Shown here: positions 44,824 through 55,167 of the stretch, piece after piece | Numbering within the stretch: position 1 is the first letter of the stretch | Layout: the number at the start of each line of letters is the position of its first letter | Assembly: GCF_002252525.1 (NCBI RefSeq) | Contig: NZ_NNRM01000044.1 | Coordinates: 1-64,000, forward strand | Direction: 5' to 3' | Source: Brucella pseudogrignonensis | GTDB taxonomy: Bacteria > Pseudomonadota > Alphaproteobacteria > Rhizobiales > Rhizobiaceae | Length of the DNA: 64,000 nt | The notes under the pieces: model-generated | Database searches by the model: none | The model's input: the letters and a program-made list of their open reading frames with translations, nothing else | Told to the model about the DNA's origin: nothing | Made by a program: the position numbers and the translations under genes

Positions 44824-45615
44824 TTGCTGTTGGTTGCATCGCTTAGCGCTGGCGGTAGCCTTGCAAATCAGCTAGGTCAGGTGCCATCGCAAACTCGACT
44901 GCGTCATGACGCAGGGAAACCGGGCAAAGACGTGTTGAACGTACATGGCATTCGTGTGCCGATCACCTCGGAAGAGGTTTCTCCGATCATCTGGCAGGCT
45001 CTCGAGAACCAGTCTTATGAGGCCAAGGAGGCACGATCGGTCTTCAGGGCGGTCAAACCCGGCGACCGGGTGCTGGAACTCGGCGCGGGCATCGGCATTA
45101 TCACCGCAACCATCGCCAGCATTCCCGATGTCACCGTCTGGGCGTTTGAGGCGAACCCGGCCACCGCAGCCCTTGCCGAGCGGGTGATTGCTGCCAATGA
45201 AATTCACAATGTTGTCTTGACTCAAGGGATTCTCACGGCTGGCCAGCCGCGCTCGCATGTCTTTTATGTCAGGCAGGATCTGTGGATGTCTTCGATGGAT
45301 GAAGCCCAAGGCCCCTATCAGAGCCGCATGGAACTGCCATCCGCCAATATTGATGATTTCATCACCGCGCACGCCATCAACGTTCTGGTCATGGACATTG
45401 AGGGGGCAGAGCGTGATCTGCTTTCCAATGCCGATCTGCCGGGCATTGAGCGGGTTTTTCTGGAATTGCATGACCATCTTTATGGGCTTGCCGGTATCCG
45501 TGACATCACCCATGCCCTGACCGGCAAGGGCTTTGCTTATGATCCGCGCGGGTCGCAGGGGCCCTGCGTGCTGTTTGCAAAAGATGACGGCGCCCGGCTT
45601 TATTGTCCCGACTAG
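44824..45615 (+). CDS. FkbM-like SAM-dependent methyltransferase
   Basis: A 263-residue protein with a class I methyltransferase core: VLELGAGIGIITATIA binds SAM near residue 82, VWAFEANPATAALAE is the second motif, and INVLVMDIEGAERDLL near residue 182 matches FkbM methyltransferases. The start is TTG three bases after the stop of the GGDEF-EAL gene, giving a coupled three-gene unit. The first 40 residues are not part of the fold and the start could lie further downstream. FkbM enzymes methylate sugars or natural products; the link to the cyclic-di-GMP gene suggests an exopolysaccharide role, which is only inference. Confidence 0.75.
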   Translation: MLLVASLSAGGSLANQLGQVPSQTRLRHDAGKPGKDVLNVHGIRVPITSEEVSPIIWQALENQSYEAKEARSVFRAVKPGDRVLELGAGIGIITATIASIPDVTVWAFEANPATAALAERVIAANEIHNVVLTQGILTAGQPRSHVFYVRQDLWMSSMDEAQGPYQSRMELPSANIDDFITAHAINVLVMDIEGAERDLLSNADLPGIERVFLELHDHLYGLAGIRDITHALTGKGFAYDPRGSQGPCVLFAKDDGARLYCPD

Positions 45616-45797
45616 GCGGTTTCTTCACCGCAGGCTGCCGCAGCGGTGTGAAGCGCAATAACCCATGAGCGTTTGGCCGCCGAAAAAGCCAATAATATGA
45701 GTTCTTCGATCTTGTTTTGCGACATGCATTCGGATTATAGCAAATCCGGGCCCAACAGGCCTTGATAAGCCCCGCAGGAAACCGAGGATCTCCCCCC

Positions 45798-46823
45798 GTG
45801 ATCACCATCAAGTCTCTTCTGGCCGCCGCATGTTTTTCGGCGCTGCTGGCATTCCCCGTCGATCTTGCTGTGGCGGCGTCGACGCATTATCCGCTGGTGC
45901 TTGAGAATTGCGGTGCCAAGGTTACCTTCGACAAGGCACCACAGCGGGCGATCGGGCTTGGACAGAACAGCGCCGAAATCCTGCTCCTGCTTGGTCTTGA
46001 GGACCGGATGGCGGGCACCGCATTCTGGCCGAGCAAGGTTCTGCCTGAGCTTGCGGCTGCCAATGCGAAAGTCAAGCTGCTGACCGTCGAGTTTCCGACC
46101 TTTGAAGCGCTGCTTGCGCAGGACCCGGATTTTGTTGCTGCAGCATTGCCAAGCCTGGTGGGACCGAGCAGCAAAGTCGCCAAACGCGAGGATTTCGACA
46201 AGGTTGGTGTCCCGACCTATCTATCGCCAAGCACTTGTTTGAGCACCATTGAGGTCAAGGATGAATATGGCAGCCGCGATCAATTATGGAGCATGGATCT
46301 TCTGTATCAGGAGATTGACGAGCTATCGCAGATTTTTGATGTGACCGATCGCGGTCAGGCGCTGATCGCCGATCTCAAGGCGCGTGAAACCGCTTTGCGG
46401 AGCCGTGTTGCAACGGGCGGCAAGAAGCTTGGTTATGTATTCTGGTTCTCCAGCCAGTCGCCTTCCGCTGACGCCTATCTGGGTGGCGGCAATGGCGCAT
46501 CCAGTTACATTGCTGACGTTTTGGGTGGTGAAAATGCCATCAAGTCCAAGGCCGAATGGCCAACGCTTGGCTGGGAAAGCATCATTGCGGCCAATCCCGA
46601 TGTCATCGTCGTTGCCAATCTGGACCGCAATCGCTGGGAACTCGACAAGCCGGAAGCCAAAATCGCATTCTTGAATTCCGACCCAGCGGTCAAGGAAATG
46701 CCAGCAGTCAGGAACCGGGCCATTGTGGTTATGGACGGACAGGCGATGAACCCGACGATCCGCACACTTTATGGCGCAGAGCAGGTCGCCGAACAGCTCA
46801 AAGCGCTCGGCCTGCTTCAGTGA
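45798..46823 (+). CDS. Ferric siderophore/corrinoid ABC substrate-binding protein
   Basis: A 341-residue periplasmic protein of the type III (FecB/BtuF) family with a signal peptide (residues 1-26). The GTG at 45798 behind GAGGA is preferred to a TTG further upstream. Motifs include LENCGAKVTFDKAPQRAI, GLGQNSAEILLLLGL and GWESIIAANPDVIVVAN. It is the first of three overlapping genes with permease and ATPase. Family members bind siderophores, haem or vitamin B12; the ligand is not decided here. The 180 bp before it contain no gene. Confidence 0.9.
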   Translation: MITIKSLLAAACFSALLAFPVDLAVAASTHYPLVLENCGAKVTFDKAPQRAIGLGQNSAEILLLLGLEDRMAGTAFWPSKVLPELAAANAKVKLLTVEFPTFEALLAQDPDFVAAALPSLVGPSSKVAKREDFDKVGVPTYLSPSTCLSTIEVKDEYGSRDQLWSMDLLYQEIDELSQIFDVTDRGQALIADLKARETALRSRVATGGKKLGYVFWFSSQSPSADAYLGGGNGASSYIADVLGGENAIKSKAEWPTLGWESIIAANPDVIVVANLDRNRWELDKPEAKIAFLNSDPAVKEMPAVRNRAIVVMDGQAMNPTIRTLYGAEQVAEQLKALGLLQ

Positions 46824-47860
46824 TGGTGCGCCGCCAGTCTATCGGGACAGGCGTGATGAGCGCGTTCATGCTGCTGCTATCGCTGTTGGCAATCCTTCTG
46901 GTCGTGGGCATCAGCACGGGGATTGGCGATCTGCCAATCCCGCTTTCCACCACGTTTTTTGCTGTCACCAATCGGCTCGGCTGGACCGGGGTTGAACTCA
47001 ACCGCATTCATGAGACCGTCATCTGGGACTATCGTCTGAGCCGGGCTCTTGTTGCTGCCTTCTGTGGTGCGGGTCTCGCCCTGTCGGGTGCGATCATGCA
47101 GTCCTTGTTGCGCAATCCCCTGGCTGAACCCTATGTGCTTGGCATTTCGGCGGGTGCTTCCACCGGCGCGGTCGCCGTGGTGATCCTGGGTCTTGGGGCG
47201 GGTGCGGTCTCGCTGTCAGCGGGCGCGTTTGCCGGCGCGTTTCTGGCTTTCTTGTTTGTTGCCCTTCTCTCCAATGGCACGCGCGGCGGCGCTGATCGCA
47301 CCATTCTCGCAGGCGTCGCTGCCTCGCAGCTTTTCAACGCCGCGACCTCCTATATTGTCACCACATCCGGCAATGCCCAGCAGGCACGCGATGTGATGTT
47401 CTGGCTGCTCGGCAGCTTTGGTGGGGTGCGCTGGCCAGAATTCCTGCTGGTGGCTGTGGTGATTGCCCTGGGACTGCTGATCTGTCTGTTTTATGCACAG
47501 GTGCTCGACGCCTTTGCCTTTGGCGACGAAGCCGCCGCATCGCTGGGCGTGAATGTTGGCCGCGCCCGCATTGTATTGTTTGCGCTGACCGCGATGATGA
47601 CAGCGACAATTGTCAGCATGGTCGGCTCCATTGGCTTTGTTGGACTGGTTGTCCCGCATGCGGCGCGTTTTCTGGTCGGGCCGCTGCATATCCGCTTGTT
47701 GCCGGCCTGCGCGATCGGCGGAGCGATTTTCATGGTGCTGGCCGATATTGCATCGCGCGCCCTGGTTCCGCAGCAGGTTCTCCCGATCGGGGTGGTGACT
47801 GCGCTGGTTGGCGTGCCGTTCTTTTCGATCATTCTTTACCGGTTTCAGCGCGCATCATGA
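46823..47860 (+). CDS. FecCD-family ABC permease (siderophore/corrinoid)
   Basis: A 345-residue inner-membrane permease of the FecCD family with about ten hydrophobic segments. LSGAIMQSLLRNPLAEPYVL and GLVVPHAARFLVGP are family hallmarks and the permease is expected to form a homodimer. The ATG at 46823 overlaps the stop of the binding-protein gene (TGATG), so the two are translationally coupled, and its own stop overlaps the ATPase start. Confidence 0.92.
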   Translation: MVRRQSIGTGVMSAFMLLLSLLAILLVVGISTGIGDLPIPLSTTFFAVTNRLGWTGVELNRIHETVIWDYRLSRALVAAFCGAGLALSGAIMQSLLRNPLAEPYVLGISAGASTGAVAVVILGLGAGAVSLSAGAFAGAFLAFLFVALLSNGTRGGADRTILAGVAASQLFNAATSYIVTTSGNAQQARDVMFWLLGSFGGVRWPEFLLVAVVIALGLLICLFYAQVLDAFAFGDEAAASLGVNVGRARIVLFALTAMMTATIVSMVGSIGFVGLVVPHAARFLVGPLHIRLLPACAIGGAIFMVLADIASRALVPQQVLPIGVVTALVGVPFFSIILYRFQRAS

Positions 47861-48621
47861 CGATCAAGGCGGAAAATATCAGCTGGACAATAGGCGGCAA
47901 GACTGTGCTGGATGGCGTGTCATTTTCGGCAAAGCCTGGCCAGATGCTTGGGCTTCTGGGACCCAATGGCTCCGGCAAGACATCCTTGCTGCGGCTGCTT
48001 GCCGGGCTGAGGCGCCCGACGCGTGGCCGCGTGCTGTTGGATGCGGCTGATCTAAACAAGATATCCCGGCGCAAGCTCGCGCAACGCGTGGCCTTTGTCG
48101 AGCAACATGCTACCACCAATGCCAATCTGAAGGTGCTCGACGTGGTCAGGCTTGGCCGTTTTGCGCACAGGTCGATGTTTTCAGGCTGGACGGGGCATGA
48201 TGAAAATGCGGTCGAGGATGCGCTTGAACGCACCGGCATGCAGGCCAAGCGGCAGGATTATTGGCAGAGCCTGTCGGGGGGCGAGAAACAGCGCGCGCAT
48301 ATCGCGCGGGCTTTGGCGCAGCAGCCCCAGGAACTCATTCTTGACGAGCCCACCAATCATCTTGATATTCAGCACCAGATGAGCCTCTTGAAACTGATTT
48401 CCAGCCTGCCGATCACCAGCATCATCGCCTTGCACGACCTCAATCATGCGGCCATGTTCTGTGATGCATTGATGGTGATGCAGGCAGGCAGGATTGTGGC
48501 CTATGGCACAGCCGAAGAGGTGATCCAACAGCAGCTTCTAAAGGACGTGTTTCATGTCGATGCGCGGGTGGAGATCTCGGCCCATTCGCAGCGCCCGCAT
48601 ATTCATTTTCTAAAGGATTGA
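47857..48621 (+). CDS. FecE/BtuD-like ABC ATPase (siderophore/corrinoid)
   Basis: A 254-residue ATPase with Walker A GPNGSGKTSLLR, the signature LSGGEKQRAHIARAL, Walker B LILDEPTNHLDIQ and the switch His in ALHDLNHA. This completes a full type II importer with the two genes before it. It overlaps the permease stop by 4 bases (ATGA) and ends the unit. Its iron or haem specificity is not visible from the sequence. Confidence 0.92.
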   Translation: MTIKAENISWTIGGKTVLDGVSFSAKPGQMLGLLGPNGSGKTSLLRLLAGLRRPTRGRVLLDAADLNKISRRKLAQRVAFVEQHATTNANLKVLDVVRLGRFAHRSMFSGWTGHDENAVEDALERTGMQAKRQDYWQSLSGGEKQRAHIARALAQQPQELILDEPTNHLDIQHQMSLLKLISSLPITSIIALHDLNHAAMFCDALMVMQAGRIVAYGTAEEVIQQQLLKDVFHVDARVEISAHSQRPHIHFLKD

Positions 48622-48744
48622 GCGCAGCCGCGCGCTGTGGTCTTGTCGATGCGGGGCCGCAGCGGTGAGACGTGATGAGACTCGCCGTGCGAAAACTGCT
48701 AGGATGACCCGGTCAATGCACCAAACCGAAGCCAGGAGACAGCT

Positions 48745-48894
48745 ATGAAACTCGCTTTCTTGACGACAGCAGCGCTCGTTTTGTCCGTGACATTTGCGAT
48801 GGCGGACTGCCCGGGCCACAGCGCGCAATCGACAAAGATGGAAAAGCCGCAGACGACTGCGAGCATTGAGACCACGATACCGACACAGAAATGA
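48745..48894 (+). CDS. Small secreted protein
   Basis: A 49-residue protein below the size of most gene calls. The ATG at 48745 follows AGGAG by 6 bases. The first 20 residues form a signal peptide (ending TFAMA) and the mature part begins DCPGHSAQ, with Cys and His close together, then a Thr/Lys-rich tail. Small secreted proteins of this form are common in rhizobia and have no known function. It is 120 bp after the ABC ATPase gene. A metal-related role is a guess from the single Cys/His cluster only. Between 48895 and 49103 there is no gene. Confidence 0.6.
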   Translation: MKLAFLTTAALVLSVTFAMADCPGHSAQSTKMEKPQTTASIETTIPTQK

Positions 48895-49103
48895 CCCGCC
48901 TAAAAATGCTGCCGAAACCAAGGGCTGCAATGTCCTCTGCCTGAAGCGATTGGCGGAGCGGCTTGATCAGGGCCGCTTCGCCACGCGCCAACGCCGCCCC
49001 GGATCGCGCGACTGCATCACAAGCGCAGCCTTTTAGCGGTCGCTTTAAACCGGGACCGCCCTCTCGCATCCGCATGATGTTTGCGTGGCTGTCAGGGCCC
49101 AGT

Positions 49104-52100
49104 TTATTGCCGCTCTTTGTCGCTGCTCCGGCTCATCCTTTCGCTCAGCCACTGCACCATGAAATAGATGCCGGGTGTCAGCAGCAGGCCGATGGTGGTT
49201 GCGGCGACCATCCCCCCGAAAATCGTGACACCGACCGCCTGGCGCGCACCGGCGCCGGCGCCTGAGGACAGAACGAGTGGCAGAATACCAAGGATGAAGG
49301 AGACGGCAGTCATCATCACTGCACGAAAGCGCTGTTCGGCGCCCAGACGCGCCGCATCGCGGGCGCTTGAACCGGCCTCGCGCTTCTCCTTGGCGAATTC
49401 CACGATCAGAATAGCATTCTTGGCAGCAAGACCGATCAGCAACACCAGCGCGATCTGGACATAGAGGCTGTTTTGCAGTCCAAACAGGCTGAGGGCTGCG
49501 ACCGCACCCAGCAGCGCTGCCCCCAGGGATACTATGACCACCAGCGGCAGGCTCCAGCTTTCATATTGCGCCACCAGAAACAGATAGGCGAACAGGAAAG
49601 CCAGCGCAAAGACCAGGGCCTCCTGACCACTGCTACGGTTTTCCTGAAACGACAAGCCCGACCATTCATAGCCGTAACCGTCGGGAAGCGCGGTGGCCGC
49701 AACATCCGCCATCGCGCTCATCGCTTCGCCACTGCTGGCGGCGGGGGCAGGCACGGCATTGATCTGGGCGGAGACGGAGAGATTGTATCGTGTGATGACG
49801 AAGGGTGCCAGCACGGTCGTCAGGGACACCACGCCGCGCAAGGGGACAAGCGTTCCGGTGCGATTTCTGACATGGAGTTTGAGGATATCTTCTGCATGGG
49901 CGCGAAAGTCGGAATCCGCCTGCAGATTGACCTGGAACACCCGACCATTGAGGGTGAAATCATTGACGTAGCGGGAACCGAAATTGGCGCCAATGGTGGC
50001 ATAGATGTCGGACACGCTCAGGCCAAGCGCCTCGGCGCGGGCCCGGTCCACATCGACATAGATTTGTGGCACATTGGCATTGAAGGTGGTCGCTGCGCCA
50101 CCGATTGGCGCTTGCCGGTTGAAATAGCCCAGCAAAGCAGTGGTGACCTGTGCGATCTCCTCGGGGGACTGACCTTGCAGGGCCTGCAGGCGGAAATCGA
50201 GCCCGCCCACCGAACCAATGCCGGCAATGGCCGGCGGCGCGAACACGGCGACATTCGCCCCTGGGATCTGCATGAACTGGCGACGCAGCGCCGCAATAAT
50301 GCTGTTGAGCTGCAGGGCCTGGGTCTCGCGATCGTCCCAGGGGGCAAGCGCTGCCACCGCCATGGCACCATTGGGCGTGCTGGTGGATTGCAGGATGCTG
50401 AAGCCTGAGACGGTGATGACGTCTGCAACGCCGGCAGTCTCGCTCAGCACTTTGCGCACATCCTCGACAATGCGATTGGTGCGTTCGAGCGATGCGGCGC
50501 TGGGCAGCTGAATATCGACAAACAGCGCGCCCTGATCCTCGTCGGGGAGAAAGGTTGCCGGCAGATTGGTAAACAGCAGATAGGCGCCGGCGAAGCAGGC
50601 GACAATGCCGGCAAGCGGGATATACCAGTGTCTGACGGTCAGCCCCACCAGATGACCATAGCCGTCGCGGGTGCGTTCCATGAAGTGGGTGAACCAGGCA
50701 AGCGGGCCGCGTTGGAAGCCGGTCTGATCGCGCCTGAGCAGCAGCGCGGCAAGTGCAGGACTGAGTGTGAGCCCGACAAAGGAGGAGATGATCAGGGCCG
50801 ATGAAATGGTGACGGCAAACTGCCGGTAAAGTTGTCCGCCAATTCCCTCCAGAAAGGCTGTCGGGGTCACGACGGCGAGCAGCACCAGGGTTGTGGAAAT
50901 AATCGGACCAGTGATCTGGCGCATGGCTGTGCGGGTCGCTTCGACAACGCTGATTTCGGTTGCATCATCAAGCACATGCTTGACATTCTCGACCACCAGA
51001 ATGGCGTCATCCACCACCAGTCCGATTGCCAGAACCAGCGCGAGCAGCGAGATCATATTGAGTGAATAGCCGAGCGCCAGCAGCACGGCGATCGCTCCGA
51101 GCATGGAGACGGGAATGGCAAGGGCGGAAATCAGGGTGGCGCGCCAGTCCTGCAGAAACACGAAAGTGACGGCGAGGACGATCAGGAACGCTTCCAGAAG
51201 GGTTCGGGTGGTGAGCTGCAGGCTGGCTTTGACGAAGCGGGTTGCATCATAGACCACGTGATAATGCAGGCCCGGCGGAAAGCGCGCCGAAAGACGCTCT
51301 AGCTCTGCTTCCACGGCTTGTGCGGTGTCGATCGCATTGGCACCCGGCGCCTGATTGATCTGCAGCATCGCCGATTGATGGCCGGCAAAACTCGCGCTGG
51401 ATGCGTAATTGCGGGCGCCCAGTTCCAGCCGGGCAATATCGCGCAGGAAGACTTTTGCGCCGTCTGCGCCGGTGCGGATGACGATAGCGCCGAATTCCTC
51501 GGGATCGCGCAGGCGGCCTTCAGCGACCAGCGTATATTGCAGTTCGGTGGCTTCCCGCATCGGCGGCGCCCCGGCCTGGCCGAGGGTCGCCTGAATATTC
51601 TGGCGTTGAATGGCGGCTGCAACCTCATCGACCGATATGGCAAGAGCCTCCATTCTTTGTGGGTTGAGCCACACCCGCATGGAATATTCGGAGGCCCCCA
51701 CCACGCTTGCCTCACCGACGCCGGCCACCCGCGAAATCGCATCAACGATGGTTGTGGTGGTGAAATTGGTGATTTCAAGGGCGTTCAGGCTGTCATCCGG
51801 GGAATAGAATGCGATGCCGAGCACAAAATCCGGTGAGCGGGCGCGCACTGACACACCTTGTTGTGCAACCGCGGCGGGCAGACGGGAGATCGCCAGCTGC
51901 GCGCGATTTTGCACATTGATCTGTGCGAGTTCCGGATCGGTGCCCACTTCAAACGTCACCGAAAGCGCATATTGCCCGGCATTGGAACTGGTGGACGACA
52001 TATACATCATGTCATCGACGCCATTAATGGCGGTTTCAAGCGGGCCGCCCACTACATCGGCGATCACTTCTGCACTGGCGCCGGGATAGAAGGCGGAGAC

Positions 52101-52235
52101 GGTGACCGTGGGGGGCGATATTTGCGGATATTGCTGGATGGGCAGGGCAAAGATTGCAATTGCGCCGGCAATGGAGATCAGGATTGAAATGACGATGGCA
52201 AGGCGGCTACGGCGGATGAAGGTCTCGGAGATCAT
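49104..52235 (-). CDS. RND multidrug efflux inner-membrane pump (HAE1, AcrB-like)
   Basis: A 1043-residue proton-driven efflux transporter, the usual length of the AcrB/MexB family. It has an N-terminal helix ending [20 protein letters not shown], two long periplasmic loops and the transmembrane Asp pair in [13 protein letters not shown] near residue 405. The start overlaps the stop of the adaptor gene by 4 bases. It forms a tripartite system with the membrane fusion protein (52232) and an outer-membrane channel that is not encoded here. Substrates are probably hydrophobic drugs or similar compounds. Confidence 0.93.
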   Translation of the reverse strand: MISETFIRRSRLAIVISILISIAGAIAIFALPIQQYPQISPPTVTVSAFYPGASAEVIADVVGGPLETAINGVDDMMYMSSTSSNAGQYALSVTFEVGTDPELAQINVQNRAQLAISRLPAAVAQQGVSVRARSPDFVLGIAFYSPDDSLNALEITNFTTTTIVDAISRVAGVGEASVVGASEYSMRVWLNPQRMEALAISVDEVAAAIQRQNIQATLGQAGAPPMREATELQYTLVAEGRLRDPEEFGAIVIRTGADGAKVFLRDIARLELGARNYASSASFAGHQSAMLQINQAPGANAIDTAQAVEAELERLSARFPPGLHYHVVYDATRFVKASLQLTTRTLLEAFLIVLAVTFVFLQDWRATLISALAIPVSMLGAIAVLLALGYSLNMISLLALVLAIGLVVDDAILVVENVKHVLDDATEISVVEATRTAMRQITGPIISTTLVLLAVVTPTAFLEGIGGQLYRQFAVTISSALIISSFVGLTLSPALAALLLRRDQTGFQRGPLAWFTHFMERTRDGYGHLVGLTVRHWYIPLAGIVACFAGAYLLFTNLPATFLPDEDQGALFVDIQLPSAASLERTNRIVEDVRKVLSETAGVADVITVSGFSILQSTSTPNGAMAVAALAPWDDRETQALQLNSIIAALRRQFMQIPGANVAVFAPPAIAGIGSVGGLDFRLQALQGQSPEEIAQVTTALLGYFNRQAPIGGAATTFNANVPQIYVDVDRARAEALGLSVSDIYATIGANFGSRYVNDFTLNGRVFQVNLQADSDFRAHAEDILKLHVRNRTGTLVPLRGVVSLTTVLAPFVITRYNLSVSAQINAVPAPAASSGEAMSAMADVAATALPDGYGYEWSGLSFQENRSSGQEALVFALAFLFAYLFLVAQYESWSLPLVVIVSLGAALLGAVAALSLFGLQNSLYVQIALVLLIGLAAKNAILIVEFAKEKREAGSSARDAARLGAEQRFRAVMMTAVSFILGILPLVLSSGAGAGARQAVGVTIFGGMVAATTIGLLLTPGIYFMVQWLSERMSRSSDKERQ

Positions 52236-53383
52236 TGTTCCGCCCCTTCGCCATCATTGGCTTCGCGCGGTGCGACCAGTTGCTGATCGGCGATGCGTTG
52301 CAGCCCCTGGGTCACGATCTGTTCGCCTTGCTTAACGCCGCTCGTGACGGCCCATCGATTGCCGATGCGCGCACCGGTGACGATCGCGCGTCGCGAAACC
52401 TTGTTGTCTGTACCGAGCACGAAGACATATTTGCCCTGTCGATCCTGCAACACGGAGGCCATTGGCACCACAGGCAGCGTACCGATTGCGTCATCGACGA
52501 GTTGAACAGCCACCACCTGACCTGGCACGAGAAGCTGGTCTGGATTGGCAAAAAGTGCACGCACGGCCACGGTTCCGGTCTGGGCGCTGACTTCATTATC
52601 GATGAACTGGATGGTTCCACGCTGCGGATAGCTGGTGCCATTGGCGAGAACCAGGCTGAGCGAGAATTGTTGTGGCGTGACTGCCTGTCCGGCGGCGTCC
52701 TGCTGGCGCAGGCTGACCAGGGCGCGGTCGGTGATGGAAAACACCACACGCACCGGATCAAGCTGGACAATGCGCGCGAGCGGACCACTGCCTGGGCCAA
52801 CGAGATTGCCAACAGACACCAGCGAGCGGCCAATGGTTCCTTCGATCGGTGAGCGGATCTGGGTATAGGACAGGTTGAGGCGGGCGGTGTTGAGATTGGC
52901 CTCCGCGCCCTGCACGTCGGCGCTGGCAATATCGAAAGCGGCCTGTGCGTCATCGAGCGCCGCCTGCGAGGCGGTATTGCGATTGGCGAGCGTCCGGGTG
53001 CGCGTCAGTGTCTGTCGGGCAGCGTTCTGGTTGGCTGTTGCGCGGGCCAGCTGCGCCTGCGCCAGCGTGAGGGCCGCCTGCAAGGCATCGGGTTCGATTT
53101 CAAAAAGCAGATCTCCCGCCTTGATGGGCGCGCCCTGCTCGAAGGCCTTGGCTTTGAGAAAACCGGTAATGCGCGCCTGGATATCGACGGCCTCGATGGC
53201 TTCGATCTGTCCATTAAAGCGTTGCGGCGCTGCCGCAGAGGCAACAGCGACAGTCTCGACCACAACGGCGGGCGCCGGCGCGGCTGGCGGCTGTTGTGCC
53301 TTGCCTGCGGTTACCGATGCCATGATGAGAACGGCCAGAAGCATGGCCCCCCTCAGATTTTGATGAACCAGAGCCCTTTTCAC
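52232..53383 (-). CDS. RND efflux membrane fusion protein (AcrA-like)
   Basis: A 383-residue periplasmic adaptor. It has a signal peptide (residues 1-30, ending TAGKAQ) but no lipobox Cys, so it is probably cleaved by signal peptidase I. Then come the biotinyl-lipoyl half ([16 protein letters not shown]), a coiled-coil hairpin (residues about 105-165), a second lipoyl half and beta-barrel regions ([19 protein letters not shown]). It is the first gene of the two-gene pump unit; no adjacent TetR-type repressor gene is visible. Confidence 0.92.
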   Translation of the reverse strand: MKRALVHQNLRGAMLLAVLIMASVTAGKAQQPPAAPAPAVVVETVAVASAAAPQRFNGQIEAIEAVDIQARITGFLKAKAFEQGAPIKAGDLLFEIEPDALQAALTLAQAQLARATANQNAARQTLTRTRTLANRNTASQAALDDAQAAFDIASADVQGAEANLNTARLNLSYTQIRSPIEGTIGRSLVSVGNLVGPGSGPLARIVQLDPVRVVFSITDRALVSLRQQDAAGQAVTPQQFSLSLVLANGTSYPQRGTIQFIDNEVSAQTGTVAVRALFANPDQLLVPGQVVAVQLVDDAIGTLPVVPMASVLQDRQGKYVFVLGTDNKVSRRAIVTGARIGNRWAVTSGVKQGEQIVTQGLQRIADQQLVAPREANDGEGAEQ

Positions 53384-53416
53384 CGCCGGATCTCCCTCAA
53401 GATGGTGGGTGTTCAG

Positions 53417-53974
53417 TCACGCATTTCTGGTCGTAAAGGCAATTCCCACATAAGCGAGGCCGGCGATCAGCAGCGCGATGCCGGCGATTGATCCCGAAGG
53501 CAGGTCACGGATCAGTGGCCATTTGAGTACAAGCGCTGCACTGGCCATCCAGGCGATGATCCCCGACAGGGTAAACCACCACCATCCGCCCTCGGGTCGG
53601 ATCTTCAACGACATGGCGATCTGAAGAAAGCCATGAACAAAAACCACAATGGCAATCAGAAGCGTGATCGCCAGAGCGCCCTTGAGCGGATTGAGACAGA
53701 TCATGATACCACCGACCAGCTCAACGACCCCGGACAATTCCTGCCAGACAAATCCGGCCCAGCTCTTCACCCATAATGACTGGATGATCTTGATGACGCC
53801 GATAGCCACCAGCACCAGTCCAAACACCGTACTGGCGGCAAATTCCGAAAAGACCGGCAATAGCAGGCAGAGCACCCCGCCCAGCAACAGCAGCATTCCC
53901 AGCAGCAGAAAGCCGCGCCATTTGCGCTGCTCGACGGTCCTGCGTTGCATTTTCAGCAGTTGGGGAACATTCAT
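53417..53974 (-). CDS. HdeD-family acid-stress membrane protein (DUF308)
   Basis: A 185-residue inner-membrane protein with six hydrophobic segments of the HdeD/DUF308 family. The repeating pattern of a small-residue helix pair, such as GLVLVAIGVIKIIQS and IVVFVHGFLQIAM, is typical. HdeD-like proteins help acid resistance at high cell density, but the mechanism is not known. It lies 33 bp upstream of the efflux adaptor gene in the same direction and may be co-transcribed. The 110 bp before it carry no gene. Confidence 0.82.
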   Translation of the reverse strand: MNVPQLLKMQRRTVEQRKWRGFLLLGMLLLLGGVLCLLLPVFSEFAASTVFGLVLVAIGVIKIIQSLWVKSWAGFVWQELSGVVELVGGIMICLNPLKGALAITLLIAIVVFVHGFLQIAMSLKIRPEGGWWWFTLSGIIAWMASAALVLKWPLIRDLPSGSIAGIALLIAGLAYVGIAFTTRNA

Positions 53975-54086
53975 CCCTCAATCCTCACGGGGTTGAAAAC
54001 GGACTGACTGCTTGCTGGTAAGATAGGATGGTCTGCTCATATGAACACGTTTGTATTTAAGAGTACAGAGCATAATATTGGCAAAG

Positions 54087-54806
54087 TTAATGCTGATGTG
54101 GCCAGTCACTCTCCTCAAGTTTTACCCAGCTGGTCGAAATTATGCTTGAGCGCAGGCTTAACTGGGCGACCAGCGCCTCCACAGCCCCATCCTCTTCTTT
54201 GCCGGTAAACAGGGTTGCCTCGACTTCCATGTCATCACTGCCTTCCAGACGATGGCTGCGAATGGCGTGGAAGCGCAGTTTTTTCAGATCCAGCGCCTGG
54301 ATGAGCAAGGCGCGCACCGCGATTTCGCTTTCAGGAGGGCATCGGAACCGCACCCGGTAATATTGTTCGCTTTGCGGCGTGATGAAGGAATAGCGGTCCA
54401 CCAGCGTCGCGATCTTGGGTAGCGAGAGATTGAGGCAGACAATGAAAAACGCAGTCTCAATCGCCAGGAACCAGAAGCCATAGCCGGTAAGCACGCCGAC
54501 GGCGCCGGTACTCCAGATGGTTGCCGCCGTGCTCAGGCCCTTGACGCTGGCCCCGTCCTTGATGATGAGGCCAGCCCCCAGAAAGCCGATCCCGGTGACC
54601 ACCTGCGCGCCCATGCGCGGATCGGCGACGATCCCCAGCGCGTGGGGAAGGGAGGCATAAGCGGCAGCGCCCAGTGCCACCAACCCGTGCGTGACAAGGC
54701 CGGAATGGCGTTGGCGCAGCTGTCGTTCCAGTCCGATAGCGGATCCGAGCAGCAGTGCCAGACAAAGATTGAGCATGATTGATTGCAGTGCGACAAGTTC
54801 GCTCAT
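54087..54806 (-). CDS. mgtC: MgtC/SapB-family membrane protein
   Basis: A 239-residue protein with four or five N-terminal hydrophobic segments and a C-terminal ACT-like cytosolic domain (from about residue 150). The family motif HGLVALGAAAYASLP, then GAQVVTGIGFLGAGLIIKDG, is clear. MgtC supports growth in low magnesium and survival in host macrophages, and it inhibits the F-ATPase in Salmonella. The ATG at 54806 is chosen over one 12 codons earlier. It is divergent from the GntP gene, with about 360 bp between them where I see no gene. Confidence 0.88.
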   Translation of the reverse strand: MSELVALQSIMLNLCLALLLGSAIGLERQLRQRHSGLVTHGLVALGAAAYASLPHALGIVADPRMGAQVVTGIGFLGAGLIIKDGASVKGLSTAATIWSTGAVGVLTGYGFWFLAIETAFFIVCLNLSLPKIATLVDRYSFITPQSEQYYRVRFRCPPESEIAVRALLIQALDLKKLRFHAIRSHRLEGSDDMEVEATLFTGKEEDGAVEALVAQLSLRSSIISTSWVKLEESDWPHQH

Positions 54807-55167
54807 CAACGCTTTGCTTTCCTTTGACCCTTGCGCGCCCAACTGACTGGCTGCTGCGCATTGCGGTGCGGATAACAGGGGAAGGTCACCGGCAAGGCTG
54901 CAACGGACGGCGGCCTGCGATGAGACAATTTAACGGTATCTGGCAAGTCGACGGTTTGCGGCAGCAAGAAAGGATCCATGGTTGCTCCGACTTCACGAAT
55001 GGCTGCGAGGACTTGGGACACCACAGTTGATTGGGACTTTATCCGAGCATAACAGCGCTGTCACAAATATCGTTTCATTATGATGCTTGTATTCTTCAAA
55101 TTAAAGTTGTTTTATGAAGGAAATTTCGCAGGCATTCTTACCAGTATCGACTGAGGGGTCAGATAAT

